Origin: a virus | Length of the DNA: 23,885 nt | Virus record (IMG/VR): IMGVR_UViG_3300030389_000329 | Coordinates: 1 to 23,885 of that record | Strand: one strand, 5' to 3' | Shown here: piece by piece, positions 14,850 to 22,567 of the stretch | Numbering within the stretch: the first letter of the stretch is position 1 | How the letters are laid out: every line of letters begins with the position of its first letter | Made by a program: the position numbers and the translations under genes | The notes under the pieces: model-generated | What the model was told of the DNA's origin: nothing | The model's input: only the letters and a program-made list of their open reading frames with translations | Database searches by the model: none

Positions 14850-15754
14850 TAGTCTACATCTTCATTATCAATCTGCACAAATTGATCAACAGTATTTTCA
14901 TCTTCAGGTGACATAGTTGAGTTTACTTTTTCATCCCACATACCCATTATATAGGTGTTGTAATTCTCAATCCAAGATACAAAGTCAGTAAAAGTTGTTT
15001 GATCTTTGTCACTTAAAGATATAGTGTTAGTGGTATCTAACATAACTTTAGGAACATAAAACTTATCTCCACTAGGCAAAGCTCTAGGATCACCCAATGC
15101 AGTTATAGTATGTTGTACAGGTAACTTTCTCATAGTAGAAAGTGTAGCAAAAGGTTTGCCTACAATCTTAAATGCCTCACGATTATCTATTTCCCAAATA
15201 AAAGGAAGATCTTTTACCTCTGTAAGTTTACCTTCAGTCTCAGTCTTCATATCTTTCATACTTATTAATCCAAATAAAACTCTAACTCTTTTTATTTGCT
15301 TTATTAAGTTCTGCATATCTGCAGGTAAAGATGCGAAGTCTTTTATGAAACCACTAGGTTTACCACAATTAAATGTACCTTGATTATCCTTCAGGTCAAT
15401 ATTTAAATTGTCTGCCATAATAGTTTTATGGAAGATACCTAATGGTTCACCCTGTTTTGCATTATTATTTTTTACGAATCTTTTGTACATAAATCTTTGC
15501 ATGAAGGGTCGGATAGTAACTTCTTTAGCATAGTAAGCAGTATCATCAGGCACATCTAATTTATAAGAACCTGCCTTAATCTTTACTACTTCTTCTACTT
15601 CATCACCTACTGTCTTCATTCCCATTATATTTTTATGTTGTAGTTTTAGTCTAGCTAAACTACTACTCTTACTGTCAGATGATTCCCCTGCTAGACCCAT
15701 AGCTTTAGCCATAACAGAATAATTATCTGTATTTATTGTAACAACTTCGTTCAT
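14849..15754 (-). CDS. 301-aa putative single-stranded DNA-binding protein
   Basis: No diagnostic motif, but several features fit a phage ssDNA-binding protein. The gene lies between DNA polymerase and the recombination nuclease, a usual place in this phage group. Residues 70-215 are beta-rich with conserved aromatic and basic positions (YAKEVTIRPFMQRFMYKRF), and the last 25 residues are strongly acidic (PEDENTVDQF...DNEDVD), the hallmark of the SSB and T7 gp2.5 tail that docks partner proteins. A strong ribosome site (AAGGAAGG, 7 bases before ATG) follows a 37-base gap after the polymerase gene, so it may be made in large amounts. It could instead be an annealing protein, given the TAATG fusion to the nuclease gene. 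Confidence 0.6.
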   Translation of the reverse strand: MNEVVTINTDNYSVMAKAMGLAGESSDSKSSSLARLKLQHKNIMGMKTVGDEVEEVVKIKAGSYKLDVPDDTAYYAKEVTIRPFMQRFMYKRFVKNNNAKQGEPLGIFHKTIMADNLNIDLKDNQGTFNCGKPSGFIKDFASLPADMQNLIKQIKRVRVLFGLISMKDMKTETEGKLTEVKDLPFIWEIDNREAFKIVGKPFATLSTMRKLPVQHTITALGDPRALPSGDKFYVPKVMLDTTNTISLSDKDQTTFTDFVSWIENYNTYIMGMWDEKVNSTMSPEDENTVDQFVQIDNEDVD

Positions 15755-15791
15755 TATTTTACCTTCCTTTCTTTAAAGATTGTTTGTTATA

Positions 15792-17819
15792 TCACATAAT
15801 GTCATTTGTGTCAAGCCAATTATTACCTATTTTCATATCTAATTTTAGAGGCACGTTGAAATCAATCTGAAACTGATTATCTATGATACTCTTCATGTTA
15901 GAGTTAATAGACTTTAGTATAAATGTAACCCTCTGTTTCTCTTCAGGATGCACATCTATCACAATAGAATCATGAACTGTGTTCACAATACATGACTTTA
16001 ACTGACTTAACTGTTTCTCTATCTCCATCAAAACCACAGGTACAATATCTGCAGTAGCAAAACTTTGTACAGGATAGTTCTTTATCTGTGTGAAGTGAGA
16101 TACCTTACCATTAGCATACCTCTGCATATTCTTAAATGCAAACTCTCTACCTGATGGTGTCTTTATCATGCCTGTATTCATAGCCTCTTGAGCCAATCTG
16201 GTGTGCCATAAGTTGACTTCTTTGTACTTCTCTGTGAAGTGCTTGTAGTATGTTGCTTGTGCAGACGATCTGCCAAAGCCTGTTGCTCCGTAGAGTGGTG
16301 CAAACGTGTGTGCCTTCGCCTCTTGACGAGTAGTAGGCTCACCTGCATCACTAATAACACGAGCAGTATAACTATGCACATCAAATCCATCTTCTATCTC
16401 CTTCATTGCTACTTTATCTTGTGACAGAAATGCTGCAGTTCTAAACTCTAACTGTGCAAAGTCTGCCTCTAATATCTCTCCACCTTCCCAACGTGATACA
16501 AATACTTTCTTCACAGGGAACGTACCACCTCTAGGCATATTCTGCATATTAGGATCTGCTCCACTAAATCTACCTGTAGATGTTCTGTGTTGTAGTAATC
16601 TTACGTGTAACATACCATCAGGTTTTACATATGTTTCTATGCCCTCAACAAATGAGGACAAGTATGTATCTAGTGCAGACAATCTCTGTATATCTTGTAG
16701 AAAAGATTTTGCATCTGTCATATGTCTATCCTTGGCTACATTCTGTAGTAATTCTAGATTATGTTTGTTCACACTAAAACCATTTGCACTTATCCACTTC
16801 TGATTAGGTGCAGAAAACTTTAATCCTGCAATCTCTTTTGTAGGGATGAATTTATATCCCTTCCCATCACATATAGGACATACACTAGGCTTGGCATATG
16901 GACTACCATCCTTCTTTATCTTCCTGATATATCCTGTGCCTTTACAATAGCCACATTGTTCTGCTTTTGTTTTATATACCACACTAGAATTGTATGCCAC
17001 ATTATTTTTAAATTGTTTTTCATTCATGTTAGGATGAAAGTAATTACCCCACGTAGCCTTGTCCTTGATCTTTCTACTATAAATGACCCAAGACATTTGT
17101 TCAGGACTGTTGAGATTAATAGGTGTATCACCCATAAGTTCTCTTACCTGTGCAGTCAAACGTTCTTCTATATCTTTCTTCTCTTGCTCAAACTCTTGTT
17201 TAACTTCTAATAGTTTATCCTGATCTACCTTAAATCCATTCTTATATATCTTAGCAAGAGATACACAAACTTTGTTTGTAAGTATTACAGATTCCATAAG
17301 TCCTGCATACTCTGTGCTATTTAGTTTCTTGTACTGTGCATCACATAGTTGTTGTGTTGCGTGTAAATCTGCAGATAAATACTGACTTAGCTCATCTCTA
17401 GGTATCTCATCTGTAGCATAACCTTTGGCAAAGTATTGTTTCAGAGTATCTTCCTTCTTTGTTTCAAGGTCATATCTTTCTGCACAATCTTTTAAATGTA
17501 ATGGTTCTTTCAATCCTCTCTGTAATATATACTCTGATAACATAGTACAGTAGACAGGACCATCATATTTAAATCCTGACTCCCATAGCCACATCAAGTC
17601 ATAGGCTATGTTATGTCCTATAAGTATGGTTGCCTGATCTAGTAACTCTTGTATCTCAACATAAGATGTACCATCTCTGTCCACACTGTATAAGTATTCG
17701 TTGCCCTGATCAGTGAGACAACCCACCATGACTAACTTATTGTCAGGCTCAAACGGATCAAGGTGCATCTTACCATCTCTCTTGGTAACTGTGTTCTCTA
17801 CGTCAAGTGTTAGTTTCAT
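15792..17819 (-). CDS. polA: Family A DNA polymerase with 3'-5' exonuclease and inserted DnaJ-type zinc domain
   Basis: Replicative DNA polymerase, 675 aa. Exonuclease (1-175): D6 and E8 (DVE), N70/D74 (GHNIAYD), Y147/D151, so proofreading should be active. Polymerase: HRTSTGRFS (411), motif A with D453 (EADFAQLEFR), motif B R498, K502, F506, Y510, motif C H616-D617. F506 equals E. coli F762, the residue linked to accurate, sugar-discriminating synthesis. Between the two parts, C289, C292, C314 and C317 form two CxxCxGxG motifs, half of a DnaJ cysteine-rich domain; this arrangement is the published trait of HMO-2011-type phages. By alignment by eye, the insert falls in the thumb, after the NLNS helix and before the SVNKHNLELL helix. 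The ATG is fused to the endonuclease VII stop (ATGA). Confidence 0.97.
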   Translation of the reverse strand: MKLTLDVENTVTKRDGKMHLDPFEPDNKLVMVGCLTDQGNEYLYSVDRDGTSYVEIQELLDQATILIGHNIAYDLMWLWESGFKYDGPVYCTMLSEYILQRGLKEPLHLKDCAERYDLETKKEDTLKQYFAKGYATDEIPRDELSQYLSADLHATQQLCDAQYKKLNSTEYAGLMESVILTNKVCVSLAKIYKNGFKVDQDKLLEVKQEFEQEKKDIEERLTAQVRELMGDTPINLNSPEQMSWVIYSRKIKDKATWGNYFHPNMNEKQFKNNVAYNSSVVYKTKAEQCGYCKGTGYIRKIKKDGSPYAKPSVCPICDGKGYKFIPTKEIAGLKFSAPNQKWISANGFSVNKHNLELLQNVAKDRHMTDAKSFLQDIQRLSALDTYLSSFVEGIETYVKPDGMLHVRLLQHRTSTGRFSGADPNMQNMPRGGTFPVKKVFVSRWEGGEILEADFAQLEFRTAAFLSQDKVAMKEIEDGFDVHSYTARVISDAGEPTTRQEAKAHTFAPLYGATGFGRSSAQATYYKHFTEKYKEVNLWHTRLAQEAMNTGMIKTPSGREFAFKNMQRYANGKVSHFTQIKNYPVQSFATADIVPVVLMEIEKQLSQLKSCIVNTVHDSIVIDVHPEEKQRVTFILKSINSNMKSIIDNQFQIDFNVPLKLDMKIGNNWLDTNDIM

Positions 17820-18541
17820 TTGTTTTGCTCCTTCAATATATAATTATCTATAAAATGTTGTAGGTCAGACTTGTGCCTGTACCATTTATTCTTGTGTAGT
17901 ATTCTCCAATTATCATTACGTAGTGTAACCACAAACTTATCATTAATTAAAACAGTGCCACCTTCATACTCTTGTACTTCTAATCCTGCCTCAATAAACT
18001 TAATTAACTTACGTAGTCTCTGTGCCTCTCTTGCCCACATATTTGAGTATTGTGACTTGTGATAGTTAGCTAAGTCACATTGTTTAGCCTTCTTCTCTGC
18101 GTCTTTTAAATCCTCTTGTAGTTCAGATATATCTTCTTGACTGTATAGGTTTTCTGCCTTTTCAAGTTTTACCCTGTGTGTATCTAAGTATCGCATAGCA
18201 TTGGCTAGTCTTGTTGTCTCATCAGAGAATGCACCTAGTCCTGTGTTACAGTGGTGGCATATCCAACCTCTGAAAGTATTTGTTTCATGACAATGATCTA
18301 ACACCCATGTCTTCATTCTCATCTGTCCATACTTAGATAGTTCTTCTAAGTCTCTGTCACAGATAGGGCAACAGTAATCCTCACTAGGATATTCATTCTC
18401 CTTACGTAACTTTTTAATTATAGCCTTGTGTCCATTCTTACATGACTTACAAGTTCTTTTTATTTCACCTGACTTCATGGCAATGAACTGTGTCACAGGT
18501 TGTTCTATGTCACACTTGATACACGTTATGTACTTTGTCAT
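17816..18541 (-). CDS. Recombination endonuclease VII-type HNH nuclease
   Basis: T4 gp49-like endonuclease VII resolves DNA branches. Residues 57-120 give the fold: C58-P-I-C61, then LDHCHE (D82-H83, H85), R91-G, C95-H-H-C98-N99, LGAFSD; this is the treble-clef zinc site with the DHxH active site. Upstream, residues 7-34 hold a second CxxC...CxxC zinc site. After a helical linker (125-185), residues 195-235 form a beta-rich DKFVVTLRN.NWRILHKNKW domain, which is extra to the 157-aa T4 enzyme and probably binds DNA. At 241 aa it is longer than T4 gp49. It is fused by ATGA to both helicase (upstream) and polymerase (downstream). A homing-type HNH role is unlikely because it is an integral, coupled part of the replication operon. 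Confidence 0.9.
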   Translation of the reverse strand: MTKYITCIKCDIEQPVTQFIAMKSGEIKRTCKSCKNGHKAIIKKLRKENEYPSEDYCCPICDRDLEELSKYGQMRMKTWVLDHCHETNTFRGWICHHCNTGLGAFSDETTRLANAMRYLDTHRVKLEKAENLYSQEDISELQEDLKDAEKKAKQCDLANYHKSQYSNMWAREAQRLRKLIKFIEAGLEVQEYEGGTVLINDKFVVTLRNDNWRILHKNKWYRHKSDLQHFIDNYILKEQNK

Positions 18542-19761
18542 GCCTGATACCTCGCTAACTTATAATCTAGATCACAGATAATTTTACCATGCCAACCTGT
18601 AATTTTATTCTTGACAATGTTAAGATGACGTACACTATCTTCTCCATCTTTACCTTCAACAGGTGGGTTCTTAGCTATCAATATCATAACATCTGCCTCT
18701 GCTGCTTTACCTGTACGACTACCTTCCATCATGGATTGGTTCAGTAATACTTTACCCTCTGCCTCTGCACTTAACTGTGACATATAAAACACTGCACAGT
18801 TATATGCCTTACCTATCTGTCTAGCATGGATAGCATTAGCCTTCAATGCCTCATCCTGTCTAGCAAATCCTTGTGTGATTGCAAACTTATCTCCCATATC
18901 AAGGACAAGCACATCAGGTTTATATGCCTTGCAGATACTCTCAACCCAATTCATGTCCTTACTTGTGGCATCTTTGATGGATACATTCTTCTCCACCTTC
19001 TTCCACAACTCGTGTGCCTGACTAGGTTTGTCACGTATCTCGTGCATATTCATGCCCACTGCTGCAGTTAGGTATCTTGCACCAACTCTCACTGCCTTCT
19101 CCTCATTACACAACACCACACACCTAGCACCTTGATGTGCGAAGCCTGTAGGTGAAGCGATTAGAGAGGCATGGAAGCTAGTTTTACCTGTGTTAGGTCT
19201 AGCACCCACCTCAATCAAGTGACCCTCATTGACACCCTCTAATTGATGCACCAATGATGGTATATTAAATGACCATCTAGTCTCTAGGTCATTGCTCTTA
19301 ATAAGATTCTCAATACTAAGGTCTTCCCAATCCACATTTAGATTAGGAATAAAGTCATCACCATAGGAATCAAGTATATTTCTAAGAGGTTCAAGTGTGG
19401 ATTGAGTACCATTAACATAGTTAAAACCAATGTTAGCAATATCTTCACCCACGATTTGTTGAAATAATTTTGAAAGCACCTCTTGTGCAATGTCTTTTCC
19501 AAGTTCAGTCTCCTTCTTCAATGTAAGAAACATTGATTCGTATGCCTGTTTCTGTGCAGTAGTCAAGCTAGGATTAGATGATAGAAACAATGCCTGTATC
19601 TCATCTGTAGTAACTGTCCTACCATACTGTAACATAGCTTTATCTATGGTTGCCTTGATCTTTCTAACTTCTTTACTGAACAATCTATCAGGACACTTAG
19701 CACCCTTGTGATCTTCATAGAAATCTTTATTCATCAAAGTTTTAATTAACGATAGTTCCAT
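18538..19761 (-). CDS. DnaB-type replicative helicase
   Basis: A 407-aa RecA-fold helicase that unwinds the fork with the primase encoded just upstream. N-terminal about 130 residues are helical, as in DnaB N-terminal domains. The core has Walker A GARPNTGKTS (186-195), a catalytic Glu at 220 (LCNEE), Walker B VLVLD (284-288), YMSQLS (326-331) and a GKAAEADVMI block near 351-360, followed by KNKITG. This is the DnaB C-terminal order. In T7 primase and helicase are one protein; here they are two genes whose ends overlap by 20 bases. The start has AAAGGAG seven bases upstream. The end is fused to endonuclease VII (ATGA). Confidence 0.93.
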   Translation of the reverse strand: MELSLIKTLMNKDFYEDHKGAKCPDRLFSKEVRKIKATIDKAMLQYGRTVTTDEIQALFLSSNPSLTTAQKQAYESMFLTLKKETELGKDIAQEVLSKLFQQIVGEDIANIGFNYVNGTQSTLEPLRNILDSYGDDFIPNLNVDWEDLSIENLIKSNDLETRWSFNIPSLVHQLEGVNEGHLIEVGARPNTGKTSFHASLIASPTGFAHQGARCVVLCNEEKAVRVGARYLTAAVGMNMHEIRDKPSQAHELWKKVEKNVSIKDATSKDMNWVESICKAYKPDVLVLDMGDKFAITQGFARQDEALKANAIHARQIGKAYNCAVFYMSQLSAEAEGKVLLNQSMMEGSRTGKAAEADVMILIAKNPPVEGKDGEDSVRHLNIVKNKITGWHGKIICDLDYKLARYQA

Positions 19762-20521
19762 TTAATAACTCCTTTAGTTTAGTTAAATCATTCTCTCTTC
19801 TATACTTTAAATCGTCTTCTAACTTTAACACTAAGACTTCGTTAACGTAACTCCTAAGTTCTTTCATAATATTGAAAGACTTGTAACTAGCATCAGGGTC
19901 TAAAGCAATGATGACTGTTGAGAATTGTTGTAAATGCTCTCTGTGTTGTTGTGATAAAGATGTTCCTAACAAAGCAACCCCAACACACCCCTCACTATCA
20001 AGCACAGATGCACTCACACAATCCTCAACAACCACTGCAACGTTACCTGTTCCAACAGAAAAAGGTACGTTACTATTCCCATATCGTTTCCATTTAGGGT
20101 TTGTAAATTTACTAGTTGCTCTTCCAACTGCATCTACAATTATCCCTTTGTCTCTTATGGGAAACACAATCCTCTTTTCTTTTACGTCAAAGTACAGAGG
20201 AATACTCTCATAGTTTATCCCATACTTATGGGCAAACTCTTTTACTTCTTGCCTACCTGTGTGATGAACCACGTAGTCAGGTAGATTAAATTTATTATCA
20301 TCTTGTTGCACCAAGCTAAAGTAGTTTCTAATATCGGCAACTGATAATGTTGTTCTTGTAGAACCTGACACCTTGCATGATGCCTTGTAACAATTCCATA
20401 GCAACTGTCCTACATTGTTTGTGATTGTAAAAGTTTTATATCCACCACAGTTAGGACAGTTCATTCTTTTTGTTTCTCCACTTGCTAATTCATCTGCTAT
20501 GTTGTTTATTATATCCATCAT
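19742..20521 (-). CDS. DNA primase (zinc-ribbon plus TOPRIM)
   Basis: A 259-aa primase of T7 gp4 N-terminal type. The zinc ribbon is C22-P-N-C25 and C44...C49, used for recognising template. A middle domain of about 80 residues contains KRIVFPIRDKGIIVDAVGR (116-134), the usual strand set before TOPRIM. The TOPRIM metal-binding residues are E166 (VVVEDCVSA) and D208/D210 (IIALDPDAS). There is no fused helicase; the DnaB-type helicase is the next gene, overlapping by 20 bases. The ATG is fused to the stop of the integrase (ATGA), so the integrase is co-translated with the replication genes. Confidence 0.93.
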   Translation of the reverse strand: MMDIINNIADELASGETKRMNCPNCGGYKTFTITNNVGQLLWNCYKASCKVSGSTRTTLSVADIRNYFSLVQQDDNKFNLPDYVVHHTGRQEVKEFAHKYGINYESIPLYFDVKEKRIVFPIRDKGIIVDAVGRATSKFTNPKWKRYGNSNVPFSVGTGNVAVVVEDCVSASVLDSEGCVGVALLGTSLSQQHREHLQQFSTVIIALDPDASYKSFNIMKELRSYVNEVLVLKLEDDLKYRRENDLTKLKELLNGTIVN

Positions 20522-21426
20522 CGTGGCACATCCATAGTGCTTTTAACATAGGTTTGTCTTTTTGTCAAGGCATTTTCTGCAGATGCATAAGTATTTTTCA
20601 TGTAAGGCTTTACACTATTGGGTGTAGAATGCCCTGTAACTGACATAATCTGTGCCATAGAGACACCTGCCTCAACCATTTCTGTTGTACCTGTCCTTCT
20701 CAGGTCTGCTATACGTAGTTCTTTTGGTAGTCCACACAAGTCTAACACCCTTCGTGCTACTTTTGATAGCCTGTGTAGGGTGTAAGGCTCGTATGACTTA
20801 CGTCTAGCAAAGGGATATGGTGCTACCCATTCTTGAAAACCAAACTCTTCCTTCTGTTGTGTTAACATTTCTAGTAAGTCTTCGCTTATGGGTAGATGCA
20901 CCAATGCTCTACGTTTAGATTGCTCAAGATTCAATACTCCTGTATCAAAATCTATGTTGCTAAACTTTAACATTCTCATGTCTCCAACTCGTTGACACCA
21001 TTCATATGCCATCTGAACTATTAGTCCTAAGTTCCTGTATTCAAAGGATAAATAGCACTCGTCTAAAAAAGTTTTGACCTGCTGCCTTGTCCAAGTCACA
21101 CGTCTATTATGTGTTGTTTTGCATTTAAATGTCTTGAATGGATTAGTTTCTGCATAACCCATTTCATTTGCATATGAATACATCTTCTTGGACACAGAGC
21201 ATATGTGATTAGCAAAAGACACACCTCTCTTGAGCCATGTCTCGTATGCTCGTCTAGCTTTTACACCTGTAAAGGTGGACACTCTTGATCTAGACACGTG
21301 CCTACCATTCACAGGGGTGGATAACATCTTGTCTAAGAAGTAGACGTAATCCTTCTGTGTTTTACTTGCTAGAAGTTTGAAGTCTTGTGACTCTAGGTAT
21401 TTGTCTTTTAGTTCTAGAATATTCAT
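20518..21426 (-). CDS. int: Phage tyrosine integrase
   Basis: A 302-aa site-specific recombinase. The N-terminal 110 residues are a SAM-like core-binding domain. The catalytic domain has R146 (QRVGD), K171 (SKRR), R243 in ADLRRTGTTEM, H266 in VTGHS and Y275 in KPYMK, with the usual 8 residues between H266 and Y275. The first box II residue, normally His (HxLR), is Ala240; many phage integrases with a DLRRT box show this change, so the enzyme is probably active. A strong ribosome site (AAGGAG, 4-5 bases before ATG) fixes the start. It opens the run that continues into primase and helicase, and implies that this phage can lysogenise. No tRNA-like attachment site was seen in the window. Confidence 0.94.
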   Translation of the reverse strand: MNILELKDKYLESQDFKLLASKTQKDYVYFLDKMLSTPVNGRHVSRSRVSTFTGVKARRAYETWLKRGVSFANHICSVSKKMYSYANEMGYAETNPFKTFKCKTTHNRRVTWTRQQVKTFLDECYLSFEYRNLGLIVQMAYEWCQRVGDMRMLKFSNIDFDTGVLNLEQSKRRALVHLPISEDLLEMLTQQKEEFGFQEWVAPYPFARRKSYEPYTLHRLSKVARRVLDLCGLPKELRIADLRRTGTTEMVEAGVSMAQIMSVTGHSTPNSVKPYMKNTYASAENALTKRQTYVKSTMDVPR

Positions 21427-21550
21427 TGTTCTCCTTTCTTACATCCCATATATTAAATGTGGGTATAGTCTTATCAGGGATCAAACTCTCATGTTCTCTG
21501 TCAATTAATTCTGAAAATAGTTCGTAGCTTTTATCTTCCATATTATTCAT
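21362..21550 (-). CDS. 62-aa hypothetical protein overlapping the integrase start
   Basis: Not recognised. It is acidic in the first half (EDKSYELFSELIDREHESL) and basic in the last 20 residues. Its ATG at 21550 overlaps the end of the 118-aa membrane protein gene by 8 bases and has GGGGGAG three to four bases upstream. The frame also opens further upstream (to 21595), but that part lies inside the membrane protein. It ends 65 bases inside the integrase gene, and this overlap, longer than any other here, lowers confidence. Translation through the overlap could influence integrase expression. Confidence 0.5.
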   Translation of the reverse strand: MNNMEDKSYELFSELIDREHESLIPDKTIPTFNIWDVRKENNEYSRTKRQIPRVTRLQTSSK

Positions 21551-21899
21551 GTTCTCCCCCTTTATCGTTATCATCATACTTAATTCTCTTGCCATTGTAA
21601 TACATATATCTACTTCTGCTTGGTGTGTGATAGCCTTTCTTTAAAAAGAAAGTAGGCTTTCTCTTTGCAGTTTCAAACGTAGCTACAGTTAAAACTATAG
21701 CACTTATTAGAAACACGTGAGCAATAGCAGTTATACCAAACACCCACATACTACCAAAGTACATAGAGAATACTATGCACCACATCCATGCTAATACTTG
21801 CATGACCATGTGCCTAGTGTTCAAGTCAGGTATGTGTCGCAATGGATTCAGTTCATGATTCATGACAGAGTGCCATGTGTTATGTATTGTTTCGTTCAT
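21543..21899 (-). CDS. 118-aa two-helix membrane protein
   Basis: Two strong transmembrane segments lie at about 32-49 and 51-75, with a His-rich N-terminal part (HELNPLRHIPDLNTRH, 15-30) and a basic, Tyr-rich C-terminus of about 40 residues. The start has AGGAG five bases before ATG. Two helices with a charged tail would suit a class II holin, and a cell wall hydrolase is encoded 0.8 kb upstream in the same operon. However, the conserved-looking HIPDLNTRHMVMQVLAWMW region points to a specific family that I cannot name. It may also be an early membrane protein that changes host physiology. Confidence 0.75.
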   Translation of the reverse strand: MNETIHNTWHSVMNHELNPLRHIPDLNTRHMVMQVLAWMWCIVFSMYFGSMWVFGITAIAHVFLISAIVLTVATFETAKRKPTFFLKKGYHTPSRSRYMYYNGKRIKYDDNDKGGEHE

Positions 21900-21907
21900 G
21901 TTGTCTC

Positions 21908-22237
21908 CTATAAATTTTGTAGTAAAGCTAAGTCTGTACCATAACTAATTATACAATATACTTTATGCTCGTCATGATACTCCACTATTGTATAGGTTTT
22001 TGTATCATGGTTTACATATATTTGTAAAGGTAATGTTACTATTCTTTTTTGTAAACCTTCCTTACTCCTAACTTTAGTTAGTGATACTGCATTAAATACT
22101 AAACTCTCTTTCTTCTCCTGTATTGTGTACATAACTTCTTGTTTCTCTGCACACATCACAGGCTTGTCATTCCACATTCCTGCGAAACTCTTTGTGCTAA
22201 ATGTTAGCAACAATAATAATATAAATATATTTTTCAT
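21908..22237 (-). CDS. 109-aa secreted (periplasmic) protein with signal peptide
   Basis: ATG 22237 begins a textbook signal peptide: a Lys, a run of Leu/Ile (IFILLLLLTF), then STKSFA with likely cleavage after A19. The mature part is about 90 residues with two cysteines (C29, C95) that could form a disulfide, and blocks TLPLQIYVNHDTKTYTIVEY (68-87) and YCIISYGTDL (94-103). I recall similar short exported proteins in marine phages, all uncharacterised. The frame is open 12 codons further upstream, but that stretch would spoil the signal peptide and overlaps the 45-aa gene, whose stop is fused to this ATG (ATGA). It might act on the envelope in lysis or superinfection exclusion. Confidence 0.78.
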   Translation of the reverse strand: MKNIFILLLLLTFSTKSFAGMWNDKPVMCAEKQEVMYTIQEKKESLVFNAVSLTKVRSKEGLQKRIVTLPLQIYVNHDTKTYTIVEYHDEHKVYCIISYGTDLALLQNL

Positions 22238-22371
22238 ATATACTTCTCCCATAATGCTTGTAGAAACACCCAAAGTCCATAGACATGAAGTGCCACCACT
22301 ACTGTTTTTAATACTTTGTTCATTGAGTCATCTGCCATGTAGACCCAATCGTGATACTTTCTTTTAGACAT
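22234..22371 (-). CDS. 45-aa single-pass membrane protein
   Basis: Found by reading a gap of about 100 bases. The peptide has a basic start (SKRKYHDW), a polar stretch, one hydrophobic helix (about 20-41, VLKTVVVALHVYGLWVFLQALW) and a short charged end, so N-in topology is likely. AGAGGA lies 8 bases before ATG, which follows the previous stop by one base; its TGA is fused to the ATG of the secreted 109-aa protein. This double coupling is strong evidence of translation. A small holin-like or antiholin-like role is possible given the hydrolase nearby, but unproven. Confidence 0.75.
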   Translation of the reverse strand: MSKRKYHDWVYMADDSMNKVLKTVVVALHVYGLWVFLQALWEKYI

Positions 22372-22372
22372 A

Positions 22373-22567
22373 CTACAAATCCTCTAGTTCTACCCAATGA
22401 AAATCACATTGGTCTTTATTAATTATCTCAATAAGTTTTTTCTTGGCTAATTCTTTTGTTTTAGAATCAAACTTTGTGCTACCCTCAATATGCACACCTG
22501 TATCTAACCATACATCTATGCCTGTAACTTTAGGTGGTTTACCTATTTGGTCACGTTCTACTGCCAT
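22373..22567 (-). CDS. 64-aa hypothetical protein
   Basis: Not recognised. Predicted small alpha/beta: DVWLDTGVHIEGSTKF (18-33) as strands, a Lys-rich helix (KTKELAKKKLIEIIN) and a final CDFHWVELEDL strand. Soluble, one Cys, no metal site. Its ATG directly follows the TAA of the zinc-ribbon gene (TAAATG), whose last codons provide the AAAGGAG ribosome site. The composition is that of a small DNA-mimic or binding protein, but no specific claim is justified. Confidence 0.7.
   Translation of the reverse strand: MAVERDQIGKPPKVTGIDVWLDTGVHIEGSTKFDSKTKELAKKKLIEIINKDQCDFHWVELEDL

Noticed and set aside
16178-16390. 70-codon frame within the polymerase gene on the same strand
   Set aside because: Out of frame inside a fully conserved polymerase core (motifs A and B), with low-complexity composition.
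17816-18541. Homing endonuclease reading of the HNH protein
   Set aside because: Zinc-site and LGAFSD pattern match endonuclease VII, and the gene is fused to both neighbours, unlike a mobile insertion.
21427-21550. Attachment site or tRNA fragment beside the integrase
   Set aside because: The stretch is coding for the 62-aa frame and no cloverleaf or T-loop-like sequence was found.
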